Below are positions 41,265 through 49,566 of a stretch of DNA of 64,000 nucleotides, piece by piece (positions within the stretch are counted from its first letter, which is position 1; the number at the start of each line of letters is the position of its first letter). The stretch is from assembly GCA_028866575.1 (NCBI GenBank), contig JAGWHU010000006.1, positions 1-64,000 of the forward strand, read 5' to 3'. The notes under the pieces are model-generated. The model did no database searches, was not told the origin of the DNA, and saw only the letters and a program-made list of their open reading frames with translations. A program made the position numbers and the translations under genes. The stretch comes from Candidatus Micrarchaeota archaeon (GTDB lineage Archaea > Micrarchaeota > Micrarchaeia > Micrarchaeales > Micrarchaeaceae).

Positions 41265-42311
41265 TCAGTACTGCTCCAGGAACTCCTTCGCCAGCCTCTT
41301 TCCGGCAACGTCTATGTTAACCGAAGGCCTGAATCCCAGTTCCTTAGATATCCTCCTTATGCTCACGATCCTGTCGCTGGTCAAGAAATATAACTCCTCG
41401 GCATCTATGCCCCTTGCCCTTGCGCCTATCCTTGCAAGGAGCGGGTGTATACCCTTTGTCGGGGCCTCCGCATCGAGCATCTTTGCAGCCTTCTGGAACA
41501 GCTCCTTCTGCGTGTACGCAACCCCGTCCGTAAGGTTGTATGTCCTGTTGTTGCTTCCCTTCCCGGACCTCATCGCCCTGAGCATCGCGTCAACCACGTC
41601 CTTGACGTTTATCAGCGTGAGATGGTTTTCCCCTTTCCCCACGAACCTGAGCTTCCTCTCCTTTATGAGCCTGAATATGCGCATGAAGCTGGACTCGTAG
41701 TTTTCCCCGTAGACTACGCCTATGCGGAACACCGTGTACTTCATCTTCCTGTTCGCGGCTGCGAACGCCTTTATGACCTGCTCGGCCATGTACTTGCTTT
41801 CCGCGTATGCGCTTGAAGGCCTAGGGTCTGATTCCTCTGTAAGGGTTTCCCCCTCCCTCCTGTTCCCGTACACCGCGACGCTGCTTGCGTATATGACCTG
41901 CAGATTCCTCCCCTTGTTAGAGTCGCCGTACGCCTGCAGTATGCTCTCCGTTCCAACCACGTTAGTGGCTATCATCAGGTTGGTGTTCACCTTCTCGTTG
42001 CCGTACCTTTCCCTGTAGTTCCTTGTTGCGGCTGCAAGGTGGAACAGCACGTCAACGCCCCTGCAGGCATCCCGAAGCGCCCTCCTTGTGCCCTCGCCGG
42101 TCTCGCTTATGTCTATTGCGTATATGCTGGCGCCGGCAGGGAGATCCTTCCATTCATGGTGCTCGCTGGGCCTCTTCCTGAGTATGACCCTCACCTCGTA
42201 GCGCATGCGGAGCAGCTCGCTGACTAGCAGTCTTCCTATGCCGCTTGTCGCCCCTGTGACCAGAGCCACCCCCGCGCCCTTAACCCGCTTTGGAGCCTTC
42301 GTTTTCGACAT
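41265..42311 (-). CDS. NAD-dependent epimerase/dehydratase (extended SDR)
   Basis: About 348 residues. The Rossmann dinucleotide loop is TGATSGIG near the N-terminus; the catalytic Y-x-x-x-K is YAESKYMAEQ, and the upstream IYASSVAVYGNR supplies the Ser/Thr. The C-terminal region binds a nucleotide sugar or other substrate. It resembles UDP-sugar 4-epimerases and dehydratases, but substrate cannot be fixed. Its N-terminal 32 nt overlap the end of the proline-dehydrogenase-like gene; TTG 42320 is an alternative start with a longer overlap. Confidence 0.85.
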   Translation of the reverse strand: MSKTKAPKRVKGAGVALVTGATSGIGRLLVSELLRMRYEVRVILRKRPSEHHEWKDLPAGASIYAIDISETGEGTRRALRDACRGVDVLFHLAAATRNYRERYGNEKVNTNLMIATNVVGTESILQAYGDSNKGRNLQVIYASSVAVYGNRREGETLTEESDPRPSSAYAESKYMAEQVIKAFAAANRKMKYTVFRIGVVYGENYESSFMRIFRLIKERKLRFVGKGENHLTLINVKDVVDAMLRAMRSGKGSNNRTYNLTDGVAYTQKELFQKAAKMLDAEAPTKGIHPLLARIGARARGIDAEELYFLTSDRIVSIRRISKELGFRPSVNIDVAGKRLAKEFLEQY

Positions 42312-43209
42312 TTGAACCAATGTTAGATCTCTCGCCGTTGAGCAGAGCCACGGCGATATTCCTTACCCTCCCTTCGGCAAGCCTGTTTATCAGATACGGG
42401 ACCCAGTCCTTGCCATAGGGCACGTACACGCTCAGGTTAAGCTTGCTTTTCTGCAGCGCATTGAGCTTCTTCGCGCTGTAACCTAATGGAATCTCAAATA
42501 TTAAATTCCTTTTGTAGTCCTTGCCCGATGCTATTATCCTGTTTATCAGCACAGGGTCGTTCTCCAGTATCGTGAGGTTCACCTTCCTGTCCATCAGCGC
42601 GTCAACGTATTCCTTGTATATCTTGAACTTGCTGATCTTCTCCTTGCGCCTGGCCTTGGCGCCCTCCTTTTCCTCGACCGGTGCGACAAGCTTCACCATA
42701 TCCCTGGACGAAAGCCCCCTCGCTATCCTCGATGCGGCGTTGCCGCTTGTGTAATCCGGCCTGACCTCGACACCCAATGTATTGCAGTGTGCCCTGAACC
42801 TCCTGTAAACGTCCATTACGCCGTACCTGTTAGGGTATGTCTCGCTCTCCAGCCAGAGGCGCTGCCTGTAGGAGTTCGCAACAGTAAGTATGTCCCTGAG
42901 GTTCTTCTCCATTACTGCGTTGTCTATGCCGTAGCCTATCTGGCCCAGCCTTACTGAAACGCTCGAATCAAGGTGCAGCCTTGAGAGCTGCCTTATCGAT
43001 TGCGTATAGGAATTGGTGTTGTACCTTGCCTTTGTCTGGTCCTCCACGTGATCGTTGAGGAATGTCACAGTGGCATGAAAACCCCTGCTGTTGAGATCCC
43101 TCACGACGTTAAGAACAGCGCCGCTTGTGGACCCTGCTATCCTTTTCCTTACCAGCCTGAACACAAGCTTTTTTATGATGTTGTTTTTTTGCTCTTCCAA
43201 ATTAACCAC
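42280..43209 (-). CDS. Proline dehydrogenase-like barrel protein
   Basis: A 309-residue protein similar to the (beta/alpha)8 domain of FAD-dependent proline dehydrogenase. Visible: RGFHATVTFLNDHVEDQ, SVSVRLGQIGYGID, LWLESETYP, VKLVAPVEEKEGA, IFEIPLGYS and the closing LSVYVPYGKDWVPYLINRL, equivalent to the family's VPYGxxWxxYxxRR/L segment. There is no P5C dehydrogenase beside it, unlike PutA operons. GTG 43209 is the proposed start. It heads a run of five genes to RNase Z. Proline is the likely substrate class, but not proven. Confidence 0.75.
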   Translation of the reverse strand: MVNLEEQKNNIIKKLVFRLVRKRIAGSTSGAVLNVVRDLNSRGFHATVTFLNDHVEDQTKARYNTNSYTQSIRQLSRLHLDSSVSVRLGQIGYGIDNAVMEKNLRDILTVANSYRQRLWLESETYPNRYGVMDVYRRFRAHCNTLGVEVRPDYTSGNAASRIARGLSSRDMVKLVAPVEEKEGAKARRKEKISKFKIYKEYVDALMDRKVNLTILENDPVLINRIIASGKDYKRNLIFEIPLGYSAKKLNALQKSKLNLSVYVPYGKDWVPYLINRLAEGRVRNIAVALLNGERSNIGSNVENEGSKAG

Positions 43210-43305
43210 TCACGCAGGCATGAAACGGCAGGCTTTTGGTTGGGCGTGTATGACGTGACACTAAAAATATTCCCATTAGGTATTTAATAACTTATCTGTT
43301 CTTTT

Positions 43306-44364
43306 ATGTATGCTTTGGTTGAATGCATGGTAAAGAACTTCAAGGACCTGCCGCTTGACGCGCTTTTCAGCAAGCTGCACGGGCTGATGGTCAATCTGGT
43401 AAACGACATTGACAGCGTCATAGAGGACAACAAGGAAATAGGGATGGACGCGATAAAGGAGCTGCGCGACGAGATAAGCGGCAGGCCTGAAGGTAGTGAT
43501 GGCGCAAAGGACAGCGACAGGCTGCTCAAGATACTAAACCTATTCTCGGAGGACAAGGCCGTCATAGAGATAATAAGGGAGGACGCTGAGGAGTGGCTGG
43601 AGCTGCTTGATGCGATAGAGAACAGCATAAAGAGCCAGGGAGCAACTCTCACCCCTGATGATCTCCAGGAGATAAATGCAATAAAGCAGCTGAAGACGGA
43701 GGTGAAGCACCTCGTAAGGACAGAGGACATGGCGATAAGCACAGTGCCATTCCAGACTGACAGGCTCAACGCGCTCAAGAGGAAAAGGGGAGCACTCAAC
43801 GTTGCAATCGTGTGCTTCGGGTTCGTTGCGGCGTTGCTCCTGTACAGCATAGTGGTGTATTCAGAGCACCACATAGGGGTGCATTTCATAGTGGTCATGG
43901 GCGCGCTTGCAACCATACTCACGTGCATTGTCTTCGTTGCCGATTCAGCGAACAGCAGCATGATGATAAGGAAGATGGAAAAGGGCATAAAGAAATCCGA
44001 GAAGCAGAAGGGAAGGGACCTGCTCGTGCTTGACCTAATCACGAATTCGAAGTCGTTCATCGACAGGGAAGTGGAGATAAGCGCAACAGTAAGGGGAGTG
44101 CTCTACAGCGGCAAGGGACAGCCAGCAGGGAAGGGGAGGGTTAACATCTACATAGAGGACGGCTCCGGCCCCTGGTGGTACAACAACAAGGTGCTCGTAT
44201 CTCTTGACCCGGAAAGGTTCAGCTTCTCCACGATAGAGCTGTTCAGGAGGCTCAGGAGGGGTGATGGAGTAATAATAAAAGGAATATTCAGGAAGAGCGC
44301 TGAGAGCAGCGGCAGAAAACCCTCCTATTACATAGATGCCTACCAGGTGTCACTCGTAGCATAG
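43306..44364 (+). CDS. Two-helix membrane protein with C-terminal OB-fold-like domain
   Basis: A 352-residue protein. Residues 1-160 are charged and helical. Two membrane helices follow (about 163-185 and 192-213), close together as a hairpin. Residues 240-352 look like an OB-fold (VEISATVRGVLYSG, VNIYIEDGSGPWWYNNKVLVSL, LRRGDGVIIKGIFRKS), a pattern shared with membrane-linked OB domains. It may bind nucleic acid, sugar or protein at the membrane. TATA-like TATTTAATAA (43281-43290) lies upstream; ATG 43306 is the first start. Confidence 0.6.
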   Translation: MYALVECMVKNFKDLPLDALFSKLHGLMVNLVNDIDSVIEDNKEIGMDAIKELRDEISGRPEGSDGAKDSDRLLKILNLFSEDKAVIEIIREDAEEWLELLDAIENSIKSQGATLTPDDLQEINAIKQLKTEVKHLVRTEDMAISTVPFQTDRLNALKRKRGALNVAIVCFGFVAALLLYSIVVYSEHHIGVHFIVVMGALATILTCIVFVADSANSSMMIRKMEKGIKKSEKQKGRDLLVLDLITNSKSFIDREVEISATVRGVLYSGKGQPAGKGRVNIYIEDGSGPWWYNNKVLVSLDPERFSFSTIELFRRLRRGDGVIIKGIFRKSAESSGRKPSYYIDAYQVSLVA

Positions 44365-44395
44365 ATTCAGGTGCAGGAAAATTGCAGCTTCGTGA

Positions 44396-45991
44396 TCATT
44401 CCTTTTTTTCTTTGTCCTTCTTGCCTGTGCTGATCCTTTTCTTCAAATCCCTTAGCTCATCGGCAAGCGAAAGCGAGTTGTTGCCAACCGCGTTCCCTGT
44501 GCTCTCCCATGGGTACACTGTTATCTTGGATACCACTTTAGGCGCAAAGTGCCTGCCTTTGTCGTCAACGACCGCAGTCTTGATGGGCTTGCCCACCTTG
44601 AGCTCCTCATCCCCCAATGGTATCCTGTAGCCTATTCCCTTTCCTTCAACGCTAAGTATGTCCACCATCGAGTTCCCGCTCCCTGCCATCACATACGTCT
44701 TCCCGTCATCTGTCTCGATCTTTACTCCCTTAAGCTTGCCGTTGAGCAGGTCCCCTGTCTTCGCCCTGATTACCCCGTACCCTTTTCCCATCCCCATTTC
44801 ATGCAGGTACTGGTACCTTTTCTGCGCCTCTGCAACCGTCGCGTTGTCAACAACTGAACCAGCCTCAGCCTGCTTCGGATTGCCGGGTTTTGCGTTATCC
44901 AATAAGGTATCGGCAACCCTTTCCGCTGCTGCTTTCTGGGCCTCTGCCATTTTCCTCCCAGAGCTTTCCCCGATACCCTCGCCTTTCTCGAAATCGAACA
45001 GCGACGGAGGCGGCGAAATGACCCCGTTGCCTTTGCCCATCGTGCCTTCCGGCGGCGGTGGCGTAGTCACATTCTCCCTTTCCCTGCCTGCAAGCATGTG
45101 TCCCCTGTATGCCGAGAGCGAGAACCTGTACATGTGCGCCCAAAGGCTGTCGTTTCCGGAATAGTCCCTTTCATCCGTTTTTTTCTTCAGGTTGCTGTAG
45201 TGTATCGTGTTCATCTCGTTGTAATTGTTGTAGAAGCTCGTCATCCCGAACCTAACGTCGCGCGGTATGACCTGCCTCCAGTGCTTCATCGTCTTGTGCA
45301 GCACAGCCTCAGCCTCCTCCCTGTTCCTCTTCAGCATCTCCTCCAGCTCCTGCATCGACGCCTCGGTGCCGTCTCTCTTCCTGTAGTTTCCTGATTTTAT
45401 CCTGTCGTTGTGGTCCATCAGGTAAACGAGGTATTTCCTTGCATTGGCGGGGTTCTTGAACTCCTCCCTTTCCTCAGTTTCCTTGAATTCCCTTTCCGAG
45501 AAATAGCCATTCTTCTCGAATATGCCGACGAAAATTGGCATGTAGTAGTTGACATGGTGGGCGAGCGACTCCCTGGCTATGTTCCTCGCCTCATACGCTG
45601 ACAGGTTTTCCTTCGAGGTCCTTTCGATTAGGCCCTTTGCGGTTTCGCTGTCTATCGTGTCCGTCTTCTCCAGCCATATCTTGTGCACCTCCTGCCACAG
45701 CTTCACAGCTGTTGCGAGCTCGCTTTTCTCGTCAACGTCCTTTATGAGACTTTCTATCCTGTTCTTTTGCTCCAGGCTGAGCCCGGCCCATTTTGCAAAT
45801 CCGTTGCTCTCGTTGTATTTGACCCCGTTCCTGGTGTATTCCTCGCCGTAGTAATAGTCCTTTATCGTGTCTACCCAGTCCCTCTCTATCTTGTTTATGA
45901 CTGGTATGTTGCTCTTCCTGTATATCCTCTCCTTGCCCTCGTTCCCGGCGCTGGTTTCCTTGCCCTCGCCGCTCTTCTCCTTTGTAACCAT
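44396..45991 (-). CDS. Large hypothetical protein
   Basis: A 531-residue protein of unknown family. The N-terminal 290 residues are helical (KLWQEVHKIWLEKTDTIDS, LSAYEARNIARESLAHHVNYYM), a Pro/Gly-rich linker follows (about 295-335, TTPPPPEGTMGKGNG), and the C-terminal 160 residues contain beta segments (ETDDGKTYVMAGSGNSM, VVSKITVYPWES). There is no signal peptide, membrane helix or catalytic motif. The start of the protein is very charged (VTKEKSGEGKETSAGNEG), suggesting disorder. Confidence 0.55.
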   Translation of the reverse strand: MVTKEKSGEGKETSAGNEGKERIYRKSNIPVINKIERDWVDTIKDYYYGEEYTRNGVKYNESNGFAKWAGLSLEQKNRIESLIKDVDEKSELATAVKLWQEVHKIWLEKTDTIDSETAKGLIERTSKENLSAYEARNIARESLAHHVNYYMPIFVGIFEKNGYFSEREFKETEEREEFKNPANARKYLVYLMDHNDRIKSGNYRKRDGTEASMQELEEMLKRNREEAEAVLHKTMKHWRQVIPRDVRFGMTSFYNNYNEMNTIHYSNLKKKTDERDYSGNDSLWAHMYRFSLSAYRGHMLAGRERENVTTPPPPEGTMGKGNGVISPPPSLFDFEKGEGIGESSGRKMAEAQKAAAERVADTLLDNAKPGNPKQAEAGSVVDNATVAEAQKRYQYLHEMGMGKGYGVIRAKTGDLLNGKLKGVKIETDDGKTYVMAGSGNSMVDILSVEGKGIGYRIPLGDEELKVGKPIKTAVVDDKGRHFAPKVVSKITVYPWESTGNAVGNNSLSLADELRDLKKRISTGKKDKEKKE

Positions 45992-46047
45992 GGAATCGCT
46001 ATGAGAATTAGTGCCTATTTAGATATTTATAACTTGCATTTGCGCAT

Positions 46048-46791
46048 CTATGCCCCATTTTTCCTGCTTATTCCTGTGCTGCACATGTCCCTTAAGGGGC
46101 ACCTGCCGCACAACGGGTCCCTTTTCCTGCAGTAGTTCTTCCCCAATTCTACGAACTGCGCATGGAAATCCTTGTACAGGTCAAGCCTTCTTTTTACCGA
46201 CCGCTCGAAATACTCCTGAAGCCTGTCGTACTCTATGTCCTCGGGCATTTCCGGGTTTATCCTGTGCATGGCCCTTTTCGTATACGCGTCTATCACGAAT
46301 GCAGGCTTGTTCGCAGCATACAATACTATGGAATCCGCAGTTTCCTTGCCTATGCCGCTGTACGACAGCAGCGCCTCGCGCAATGCCCTCTTTTCCAGAA
46401 TAAGCAATCCTTTCAGGCTCCCGTACTCGCCAACTATGGACCTGCACAGGTTCCTGAGCCTTCTCGCCTTCTGCCTGTAGTATCCGCTGGGCCTTATGAG
46501 CCTCTCCAATTCGCCTATGCGCGCATCTGCTATCCTTTCCATTGATAGGCATCCGGCATCCCTGAGGTTTGCGATCGCTTTCTCCACGTTCTTCCATGTT
46601 GTCTGCTGGGTGAGCACCGCGCCTATGAAAACCTCAGAAGGAGTTTCCCCGGGCCACCATCCCCTGTGGCCAAAGTGCCCTCTAAGGGTATTGTATATCA
46701 GGATGGGATCTGCGGCTTTAGCTGCGATTACAGCTTCAGCTCCCCTGTCTTTATCTTTCGTATGGTTTCCCTTGGGCTCTCGCCTTCGCAT
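46048..46791 (-). CDS. Endonuclease III/MagIII-like DNA glycosylase
   Basis: A 247-residue HhH-GPD base-excision enzyme with a C-terminal iron-sulfur loop. The HhH is LLSYSGIGKETADSIVLYA, the following Asp is in FVIDAYTKR, and the 4Fe-4S cysteines are C221-x6-C228-x2-C231-x5-C237. The phrase GKETADSIVLY with VIDAYTKR is closer to the MagIII (3-methyladenine) subgroup than to classical endonuclease III, so it may act on alkylated bases. The start ATG 46791 lies 64 nt inside the end of uL11, and there is no good in-frame alternative start. Confidence 0.9.
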   Translation of the reverse strand: MRRREPKGNHTKDKDRGAEAVIAAKAADPILIYNTLRGHFGHRGWWPGETPSEVFIGAVLTQQTTWKNVEKAIANLRDAGCLSMERIADARIGELERLIRPSGYYRQKARRLRNLCRSIVGEYGSLKGLLILEKRALREALLSYSGIGKETADSIVLYAANKPAFVIDAYTKRAMHRINPEMPEDIEYDRLQEYFERSVKRRLDLYKDFHAQFVELGKNYCRKRDPLCGRCPLRDMCSTGISRKNGA

Positions 46792-47195
46792 GTGACCCCC
46801 ATGCTGTTGCAGGTGCCCAGCACCTGGTTGACCCTCTGGCCCATTGAATTGCCGTAGATCTTGGCCTCCTTAGCAGTTGCTATCTTCTTCACCTGCTCGA
46901 GGGTTATGTTGCCTACTATCTGGCCCTTCTCCTTAGCCCCCGCCTGTATCCCCAATTCTTTGAGTATCAGCGCGCTGGTTGGCGGCGCCCCTATCTCAAC
47001 CCTGTAAGACTTGGTTGCGGTATCAACGTGCACCTTGACAGGTATCTTTATGCCTGCATACTGCTTGGTCTTCTCGTTAATCTCGCCCACTATGGCGCCT
47101 ATGTTTACGCCAAGCGGACCCAGGGCGGGCCCGAACGGAGGCCCTGATGTTGCCTTTCCACCCTCAACCAATCCAGCTATCGTCGTCTCTCCCAT
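46728..47195 (-). CDS. rpl11: Ribosomal protein uL11
   Basis: A 155-residue stalk-base protein of the large subunit that binds 23S rRNA at the GTPase-associated centre. Recognised from the family N-terminus AGLVEGGKATSGPPFGPALGPLGVNIG and from KVHVDTATKSYRVEIGAPPTSALI. The C-terminal RNA-binding domain (GNITLEQVKKIATAKEAKIYGNS, VNQVLGTCNSMGVTCEG) is intact. It follows Spt5 by 4 nt in the conserved archaeal nusG-rpl11 order, and its last 64 nt are also the start of the glycosylase gene. Confidence 0.96.
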   Translation of the reverse strand: MGETTIAGLVEGGKATSGPPFGPALGPLGVNIGAIVGEINEKTKQYAGIKIPVKVHVDTATKSYRVEIGAPPTSALILKELGIQAGAKEKGQIVGNITLEQVKKIATAKEAKIYGNSMGQRVNQVLGTCNSMGVTCEGESPRETIRKIKTGELKL

Positions 47196-47199
47196 AATA

Positions 47200-47655
47200 T
47201 CATGCCTTGTTTGCCTTTTGTATCACTTTTGCGGTGTTCATCTTTGTTGTTATCGGTATGGGCACAACCACGTCCATCAGCTCCACGGTTATGTCATCCT
47301 TCAGGTCATCGACCTTCAGGACGCGTGCCTTGTACCCCTTGAACGGCCCGGTTGTGAATTCAACGGTATCGCCCTTCTCTATGCCAACGGCATGGCTCCT
47401 TACCTCTATCAGCTTGTTTACCTCCGCCTCGCTGAGCGACTTGGGCAATACCCCCCTTATGCTCCTGCCCTTGGTGACGAACTGCCTCGCGGATACCTCG
47501 TCCTCAGCCTCTAGTATTATGTAGCCCTTCACGCCCTCAACAACTATTATGGAGTATATGGGCATGTCCACCTTGGATATCTTGTTCTGCAGGATGTTTG
47601 CAGCAATCCTCTCCTGGCCGGATGTTACCTTCACGACAAAGTACAATTGAATCAC
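47200..47655 (-). CDS. spt5: Transcription elongation factor Spt5 (NusG)
   Basis: A 151-residue archaeal Spt5: an NGN domain (YFVVKVTSGQERIAANILQNKI, IYSIIVVEGVKGYIILEAE) and a KOW domain (IEKGDTVEFTTGPFKGYKARVLKVD). It binds the polymerase clamp with Spt4 to increase processivity and couple transcription to translation. GTG 47655 is the first possible start; a TTG at 47646 follows GTGAT and is an alternative. SecE, which commonly precedes this gene, is not visible here; the 5' side is a divergent promoter region. Confidence 0.95.
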   Translation of the reverse strand: MIQLYFVVKVTSGQERIAANILQNKISKVDMPIYSIIVVEGVKGYIILEAEDEVSARQFVTKGRSIRGVLPKSLSEAEVNKLIEVRSHAVGIEKGDTVEFTTGPFKGYKARVLKVDDLKDDITVELMDVVVPIPITTKMNTAKVIQKANKA

Positions 47656-47770
47656 TAGTTAACATTGTTAATATGTCCGATCGTATATATTACGCGCCCT
47701 ACCATTTGCGCAGGGCGATGTCGGGCAGCCGAAGCTATGTGTTTTTTAACACTAGATATTAAGCATGCAA

Positions 47771-47781
47771 AGCATATAAAA
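47771..47781 (+). promoter_or_regulatory. TATA element of trm5
   Basis: GCATATAAAAC is centred about 28 nt upstream of ATG 47804, supporting that start over the TTG at 47786. Confidence 0.5.
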
Positions 47782-47803
47782 CTTATTGGTGGGTTCCTTG
47801 AAC

Positions 47804-48652
47804 ATGGATGGTGCGCCAAAGACGAGAAAGTCGTTCGAGACGGAGCTGGAGCGCAGCATAGGCAGGGCCGAGATGGCAAAGCTATCCAGGGGATATGACC
47901 TGCTAGGCAATATCGCGATAATAGACTTTGCCGGCGGCATCAGAGACTGCAGGAAGATAGCGGCTGCGCTGATGAGGCATAACAAGAGCATAAGCACCGT
48001 TCTTGCAAAGGCCGGCGCGGTTTCCGGGAGGTACAGGATCAGGAAGCTCAAGTACGTTGCAGGCAAGAGGAATTACATGGCAGTGCACAGGGAAAACAAC
48101 TGCACCTTCAGGTTCGACGTGAGGAAGGTCTATTTCTCGAACAGGCTGTCCTTCGAGCGATCGAGGATAATCAAGCTGGTCAGGGAAAACGAGAACGTAA
48201 TGGTGATGTTCGCAGGTACCGGGCCGTTCGCGATAGAGATAGCGAAGTCCGTAAAGGGCACGAGAGTAGTAGCCATAGAGCTCAACAAGTCGGCATACGT
48301 ACACATGCTTGAGAACATAGCGCTGAACAAAACGCCGAACGTGGATGCTATACTAGGGGATGTGAAGAGGGTGTGCGGCAAGTACAGGTCATTCGCAGAC
48401 AGGATAATAATGCCGCTGCCCATGTCGAGCACCGATTACCTTGACTGCGTAGCTGCAGTGGCAAAAAGGCGCGCGAGCGTGCACATCTACGCGCTCGCAT
48501 CTATAAGCAGCGGCGGCGAGGACGTGAAAAAAATAGTTAGGGGGCACGCGCTTGCAAACAACTACAAGGTAAGGTTTACCGGCATCAGGACTGTCAGGCC
48601 ATATTCGAGCAAGCAGGCAGAGATGGTTCTTGATTACAGCATTAGCAAATAG
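47804..48652 (+). CDS. trm5: tRNA (guanine-37-N1)-methyltransferase, Trm5-type
   Basis: About 282 residues; methylates G37 next to the anticodon, which prevents frameshifting, notably on tRNA-Pro and tRNA-Leu of the kind found here (G37 after GGG/GAG anticodons). It has the Rossmann methyltransferase signature VMVMFAGTGPFAIEIA, VVAIELNKSAYVHMLENI and MPLPMSS in the catalytic region. It lacks the extra N-terminal D1 domain of longer Trm5 proteins. ATG 47804 is favoured by the TATA distance. Adjacent to Spt5 in divergent orientation. Confidence 0.9.
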   Translation: MDGAPKTRKSFETELERSIGRAEMAKLSRGYDLLGNIAIIDFAGGIRDCRKIAAALMRHNKSISTVLAKAGAVSGRYRIRKLKYVAGKRNYMAVHRENNCTFRFDVRKVYFSNRLSFERSRIIKLVRENENVMVMFAGTGPFAIEIAKSVKGTRVVAIELNKSAYVHMLENIALNKTPNVDAILGDVKRVCGKYRSFADRIIMPLPMSSTDYLDCVAAVAKRRASVHIYALASISSGGEDVKKIVRGHALANNYKVRFTGIRTVRPYSSKQAEMVLDYSISK

Positions 48653-48653
48653 G

Positions 48654-49496
48654 CTATTTCCTCAAATCGGCCGGTGCTTCGCCAGCCCTTGTATGCTCCC
48701 TATGTTTTCGCCTGATGCTCCCGTATCCGTATGCCTGCATGCTTTGCGGCACCTTCTTTACTATGCTCTGCAGGTCTTCGTAGGAGAGGAACTTGGTTGC
48801 GACCCTTGCCGCATCTCCGGACAATCCGGATTTCATCAGGTTCGACACTACCTTCGATGACATCTCCTTAATGCCATCGCCTGACAATCCAAAGTTTCCG
48901 CTATCCCTTACGATGAGCATGACGCCGATGCATGCATCTGTGCAGGTGGCCCTGCTGTCCCTGTCGCTTTTCATGCTTTCGAGGTAGCGCACCAGCCCGG
49001 AAGAAACGCATTCAGCCCTCTTGTGATCGTTGAACCCGAACATACGCGTTGCGTCTGCAACTGTTGCAATGAGCCTTTCCGCATTCTTAGCGCCATCATG
49101 GTTGCTTTCTTGTATTTCACCGGCTGCGAGCACCACAAGCTTCGTCGCTCCCTTTGATATGGACCTTGCAACCAGGCTCTCAGGAAGGCAGAACGCATTG
49201 GGCACGAGCCTAGCCTTGCCCAGATCGCACCTTTCCACTAGGCAGGCCAGCCCGTCGGATGCGGATGACCTCACTTCCTTGTGCGACAGCCTGCGCTCGC
49301 GCATCCTCATTTCTGCGGACTTCAGGTCACCCTCTCCTATCATGCGCTTGATGTCGTTCAGAACGTCGATGAGCATGCGCTTGTCCTCCCTTGCCCTTAT
49401 GTGCGGCCTTATCATCGAGAGCGCCTGCTGCTCGGTAAGCGCGGATTCCTTTACCTTTCCGTCCTGCAACCTTGGCAGCTTATATATCACATCCAT
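48654..49496 (-). CDS. Hypothetical helical-repeat protein
   Basis: A 280-residue soluble protein, all-helical by appearance, with repeated segments such as NAERLIATVADATRMFGF and AACIGVM-like stretches (DACIGVMLIVRDSGNFGLSG) that suggest alpha-solenoid packing. ATG 49496 (MDVIYKLPRL) is preferred; the longer frame would overlap the divergent scpA gene. It converges on trm5 with a one-base gap. No family recognised. Confidence 0.55.
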   Translation of the reverse strand: MDVIYKLPRLQDGKVKESALTEQQALSMIRPHIRAREDKRMLIDVLNDIKRMIGEGDLKSAEMRMRERRLSHKEVRSSASDGLACLVERCDLGKARLVPNAFCLPESLVARSISKGATKLVVLAAGEIQESNHDGAKNAERLIATVADATRMFGFNDHKRAECVSSGLVRYLESMKSDRDSRATCTDACIGVMLIVRDSGNFGLSGDGIKEMSSKVVSNLMKSGLSGDAARVATKFLSYEDLQSIVKKVPQSMQAYGYGSIRRKHREHTRAGEAPADLRK

Positions 49497-49532
49497 CAAT
49501 GAACCCCGAATGCAGTATAATCGCGATTCAGA

Positions 49533-49543
49533 TATAAATAAAT
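49533..49543 (+). promoter_or_regulatory. TATA element of scpA
   Basis: TATAAATAAAT is centred about 29 nt before ATG 49567; the AT-rich block 49533-49546 may also serve the divergent gene at 49496. Confidence 0.45.
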
Positions 49544-49566
49544 ATGTAGCTTTCGTATAGAATCTA

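Noticed and set aside
40645-41700. 351-codon plus-strand frame
   Set aside because: Antisense to the GGGP synthase and the SDR epimerase, both clearly real by motif.
43284-44060. 258-codon minus-strand frame with Ser-rich protein
   Set aside because: Antisense to the two-helix OB-fold-like protein, which has its own promoter and coherent domains.
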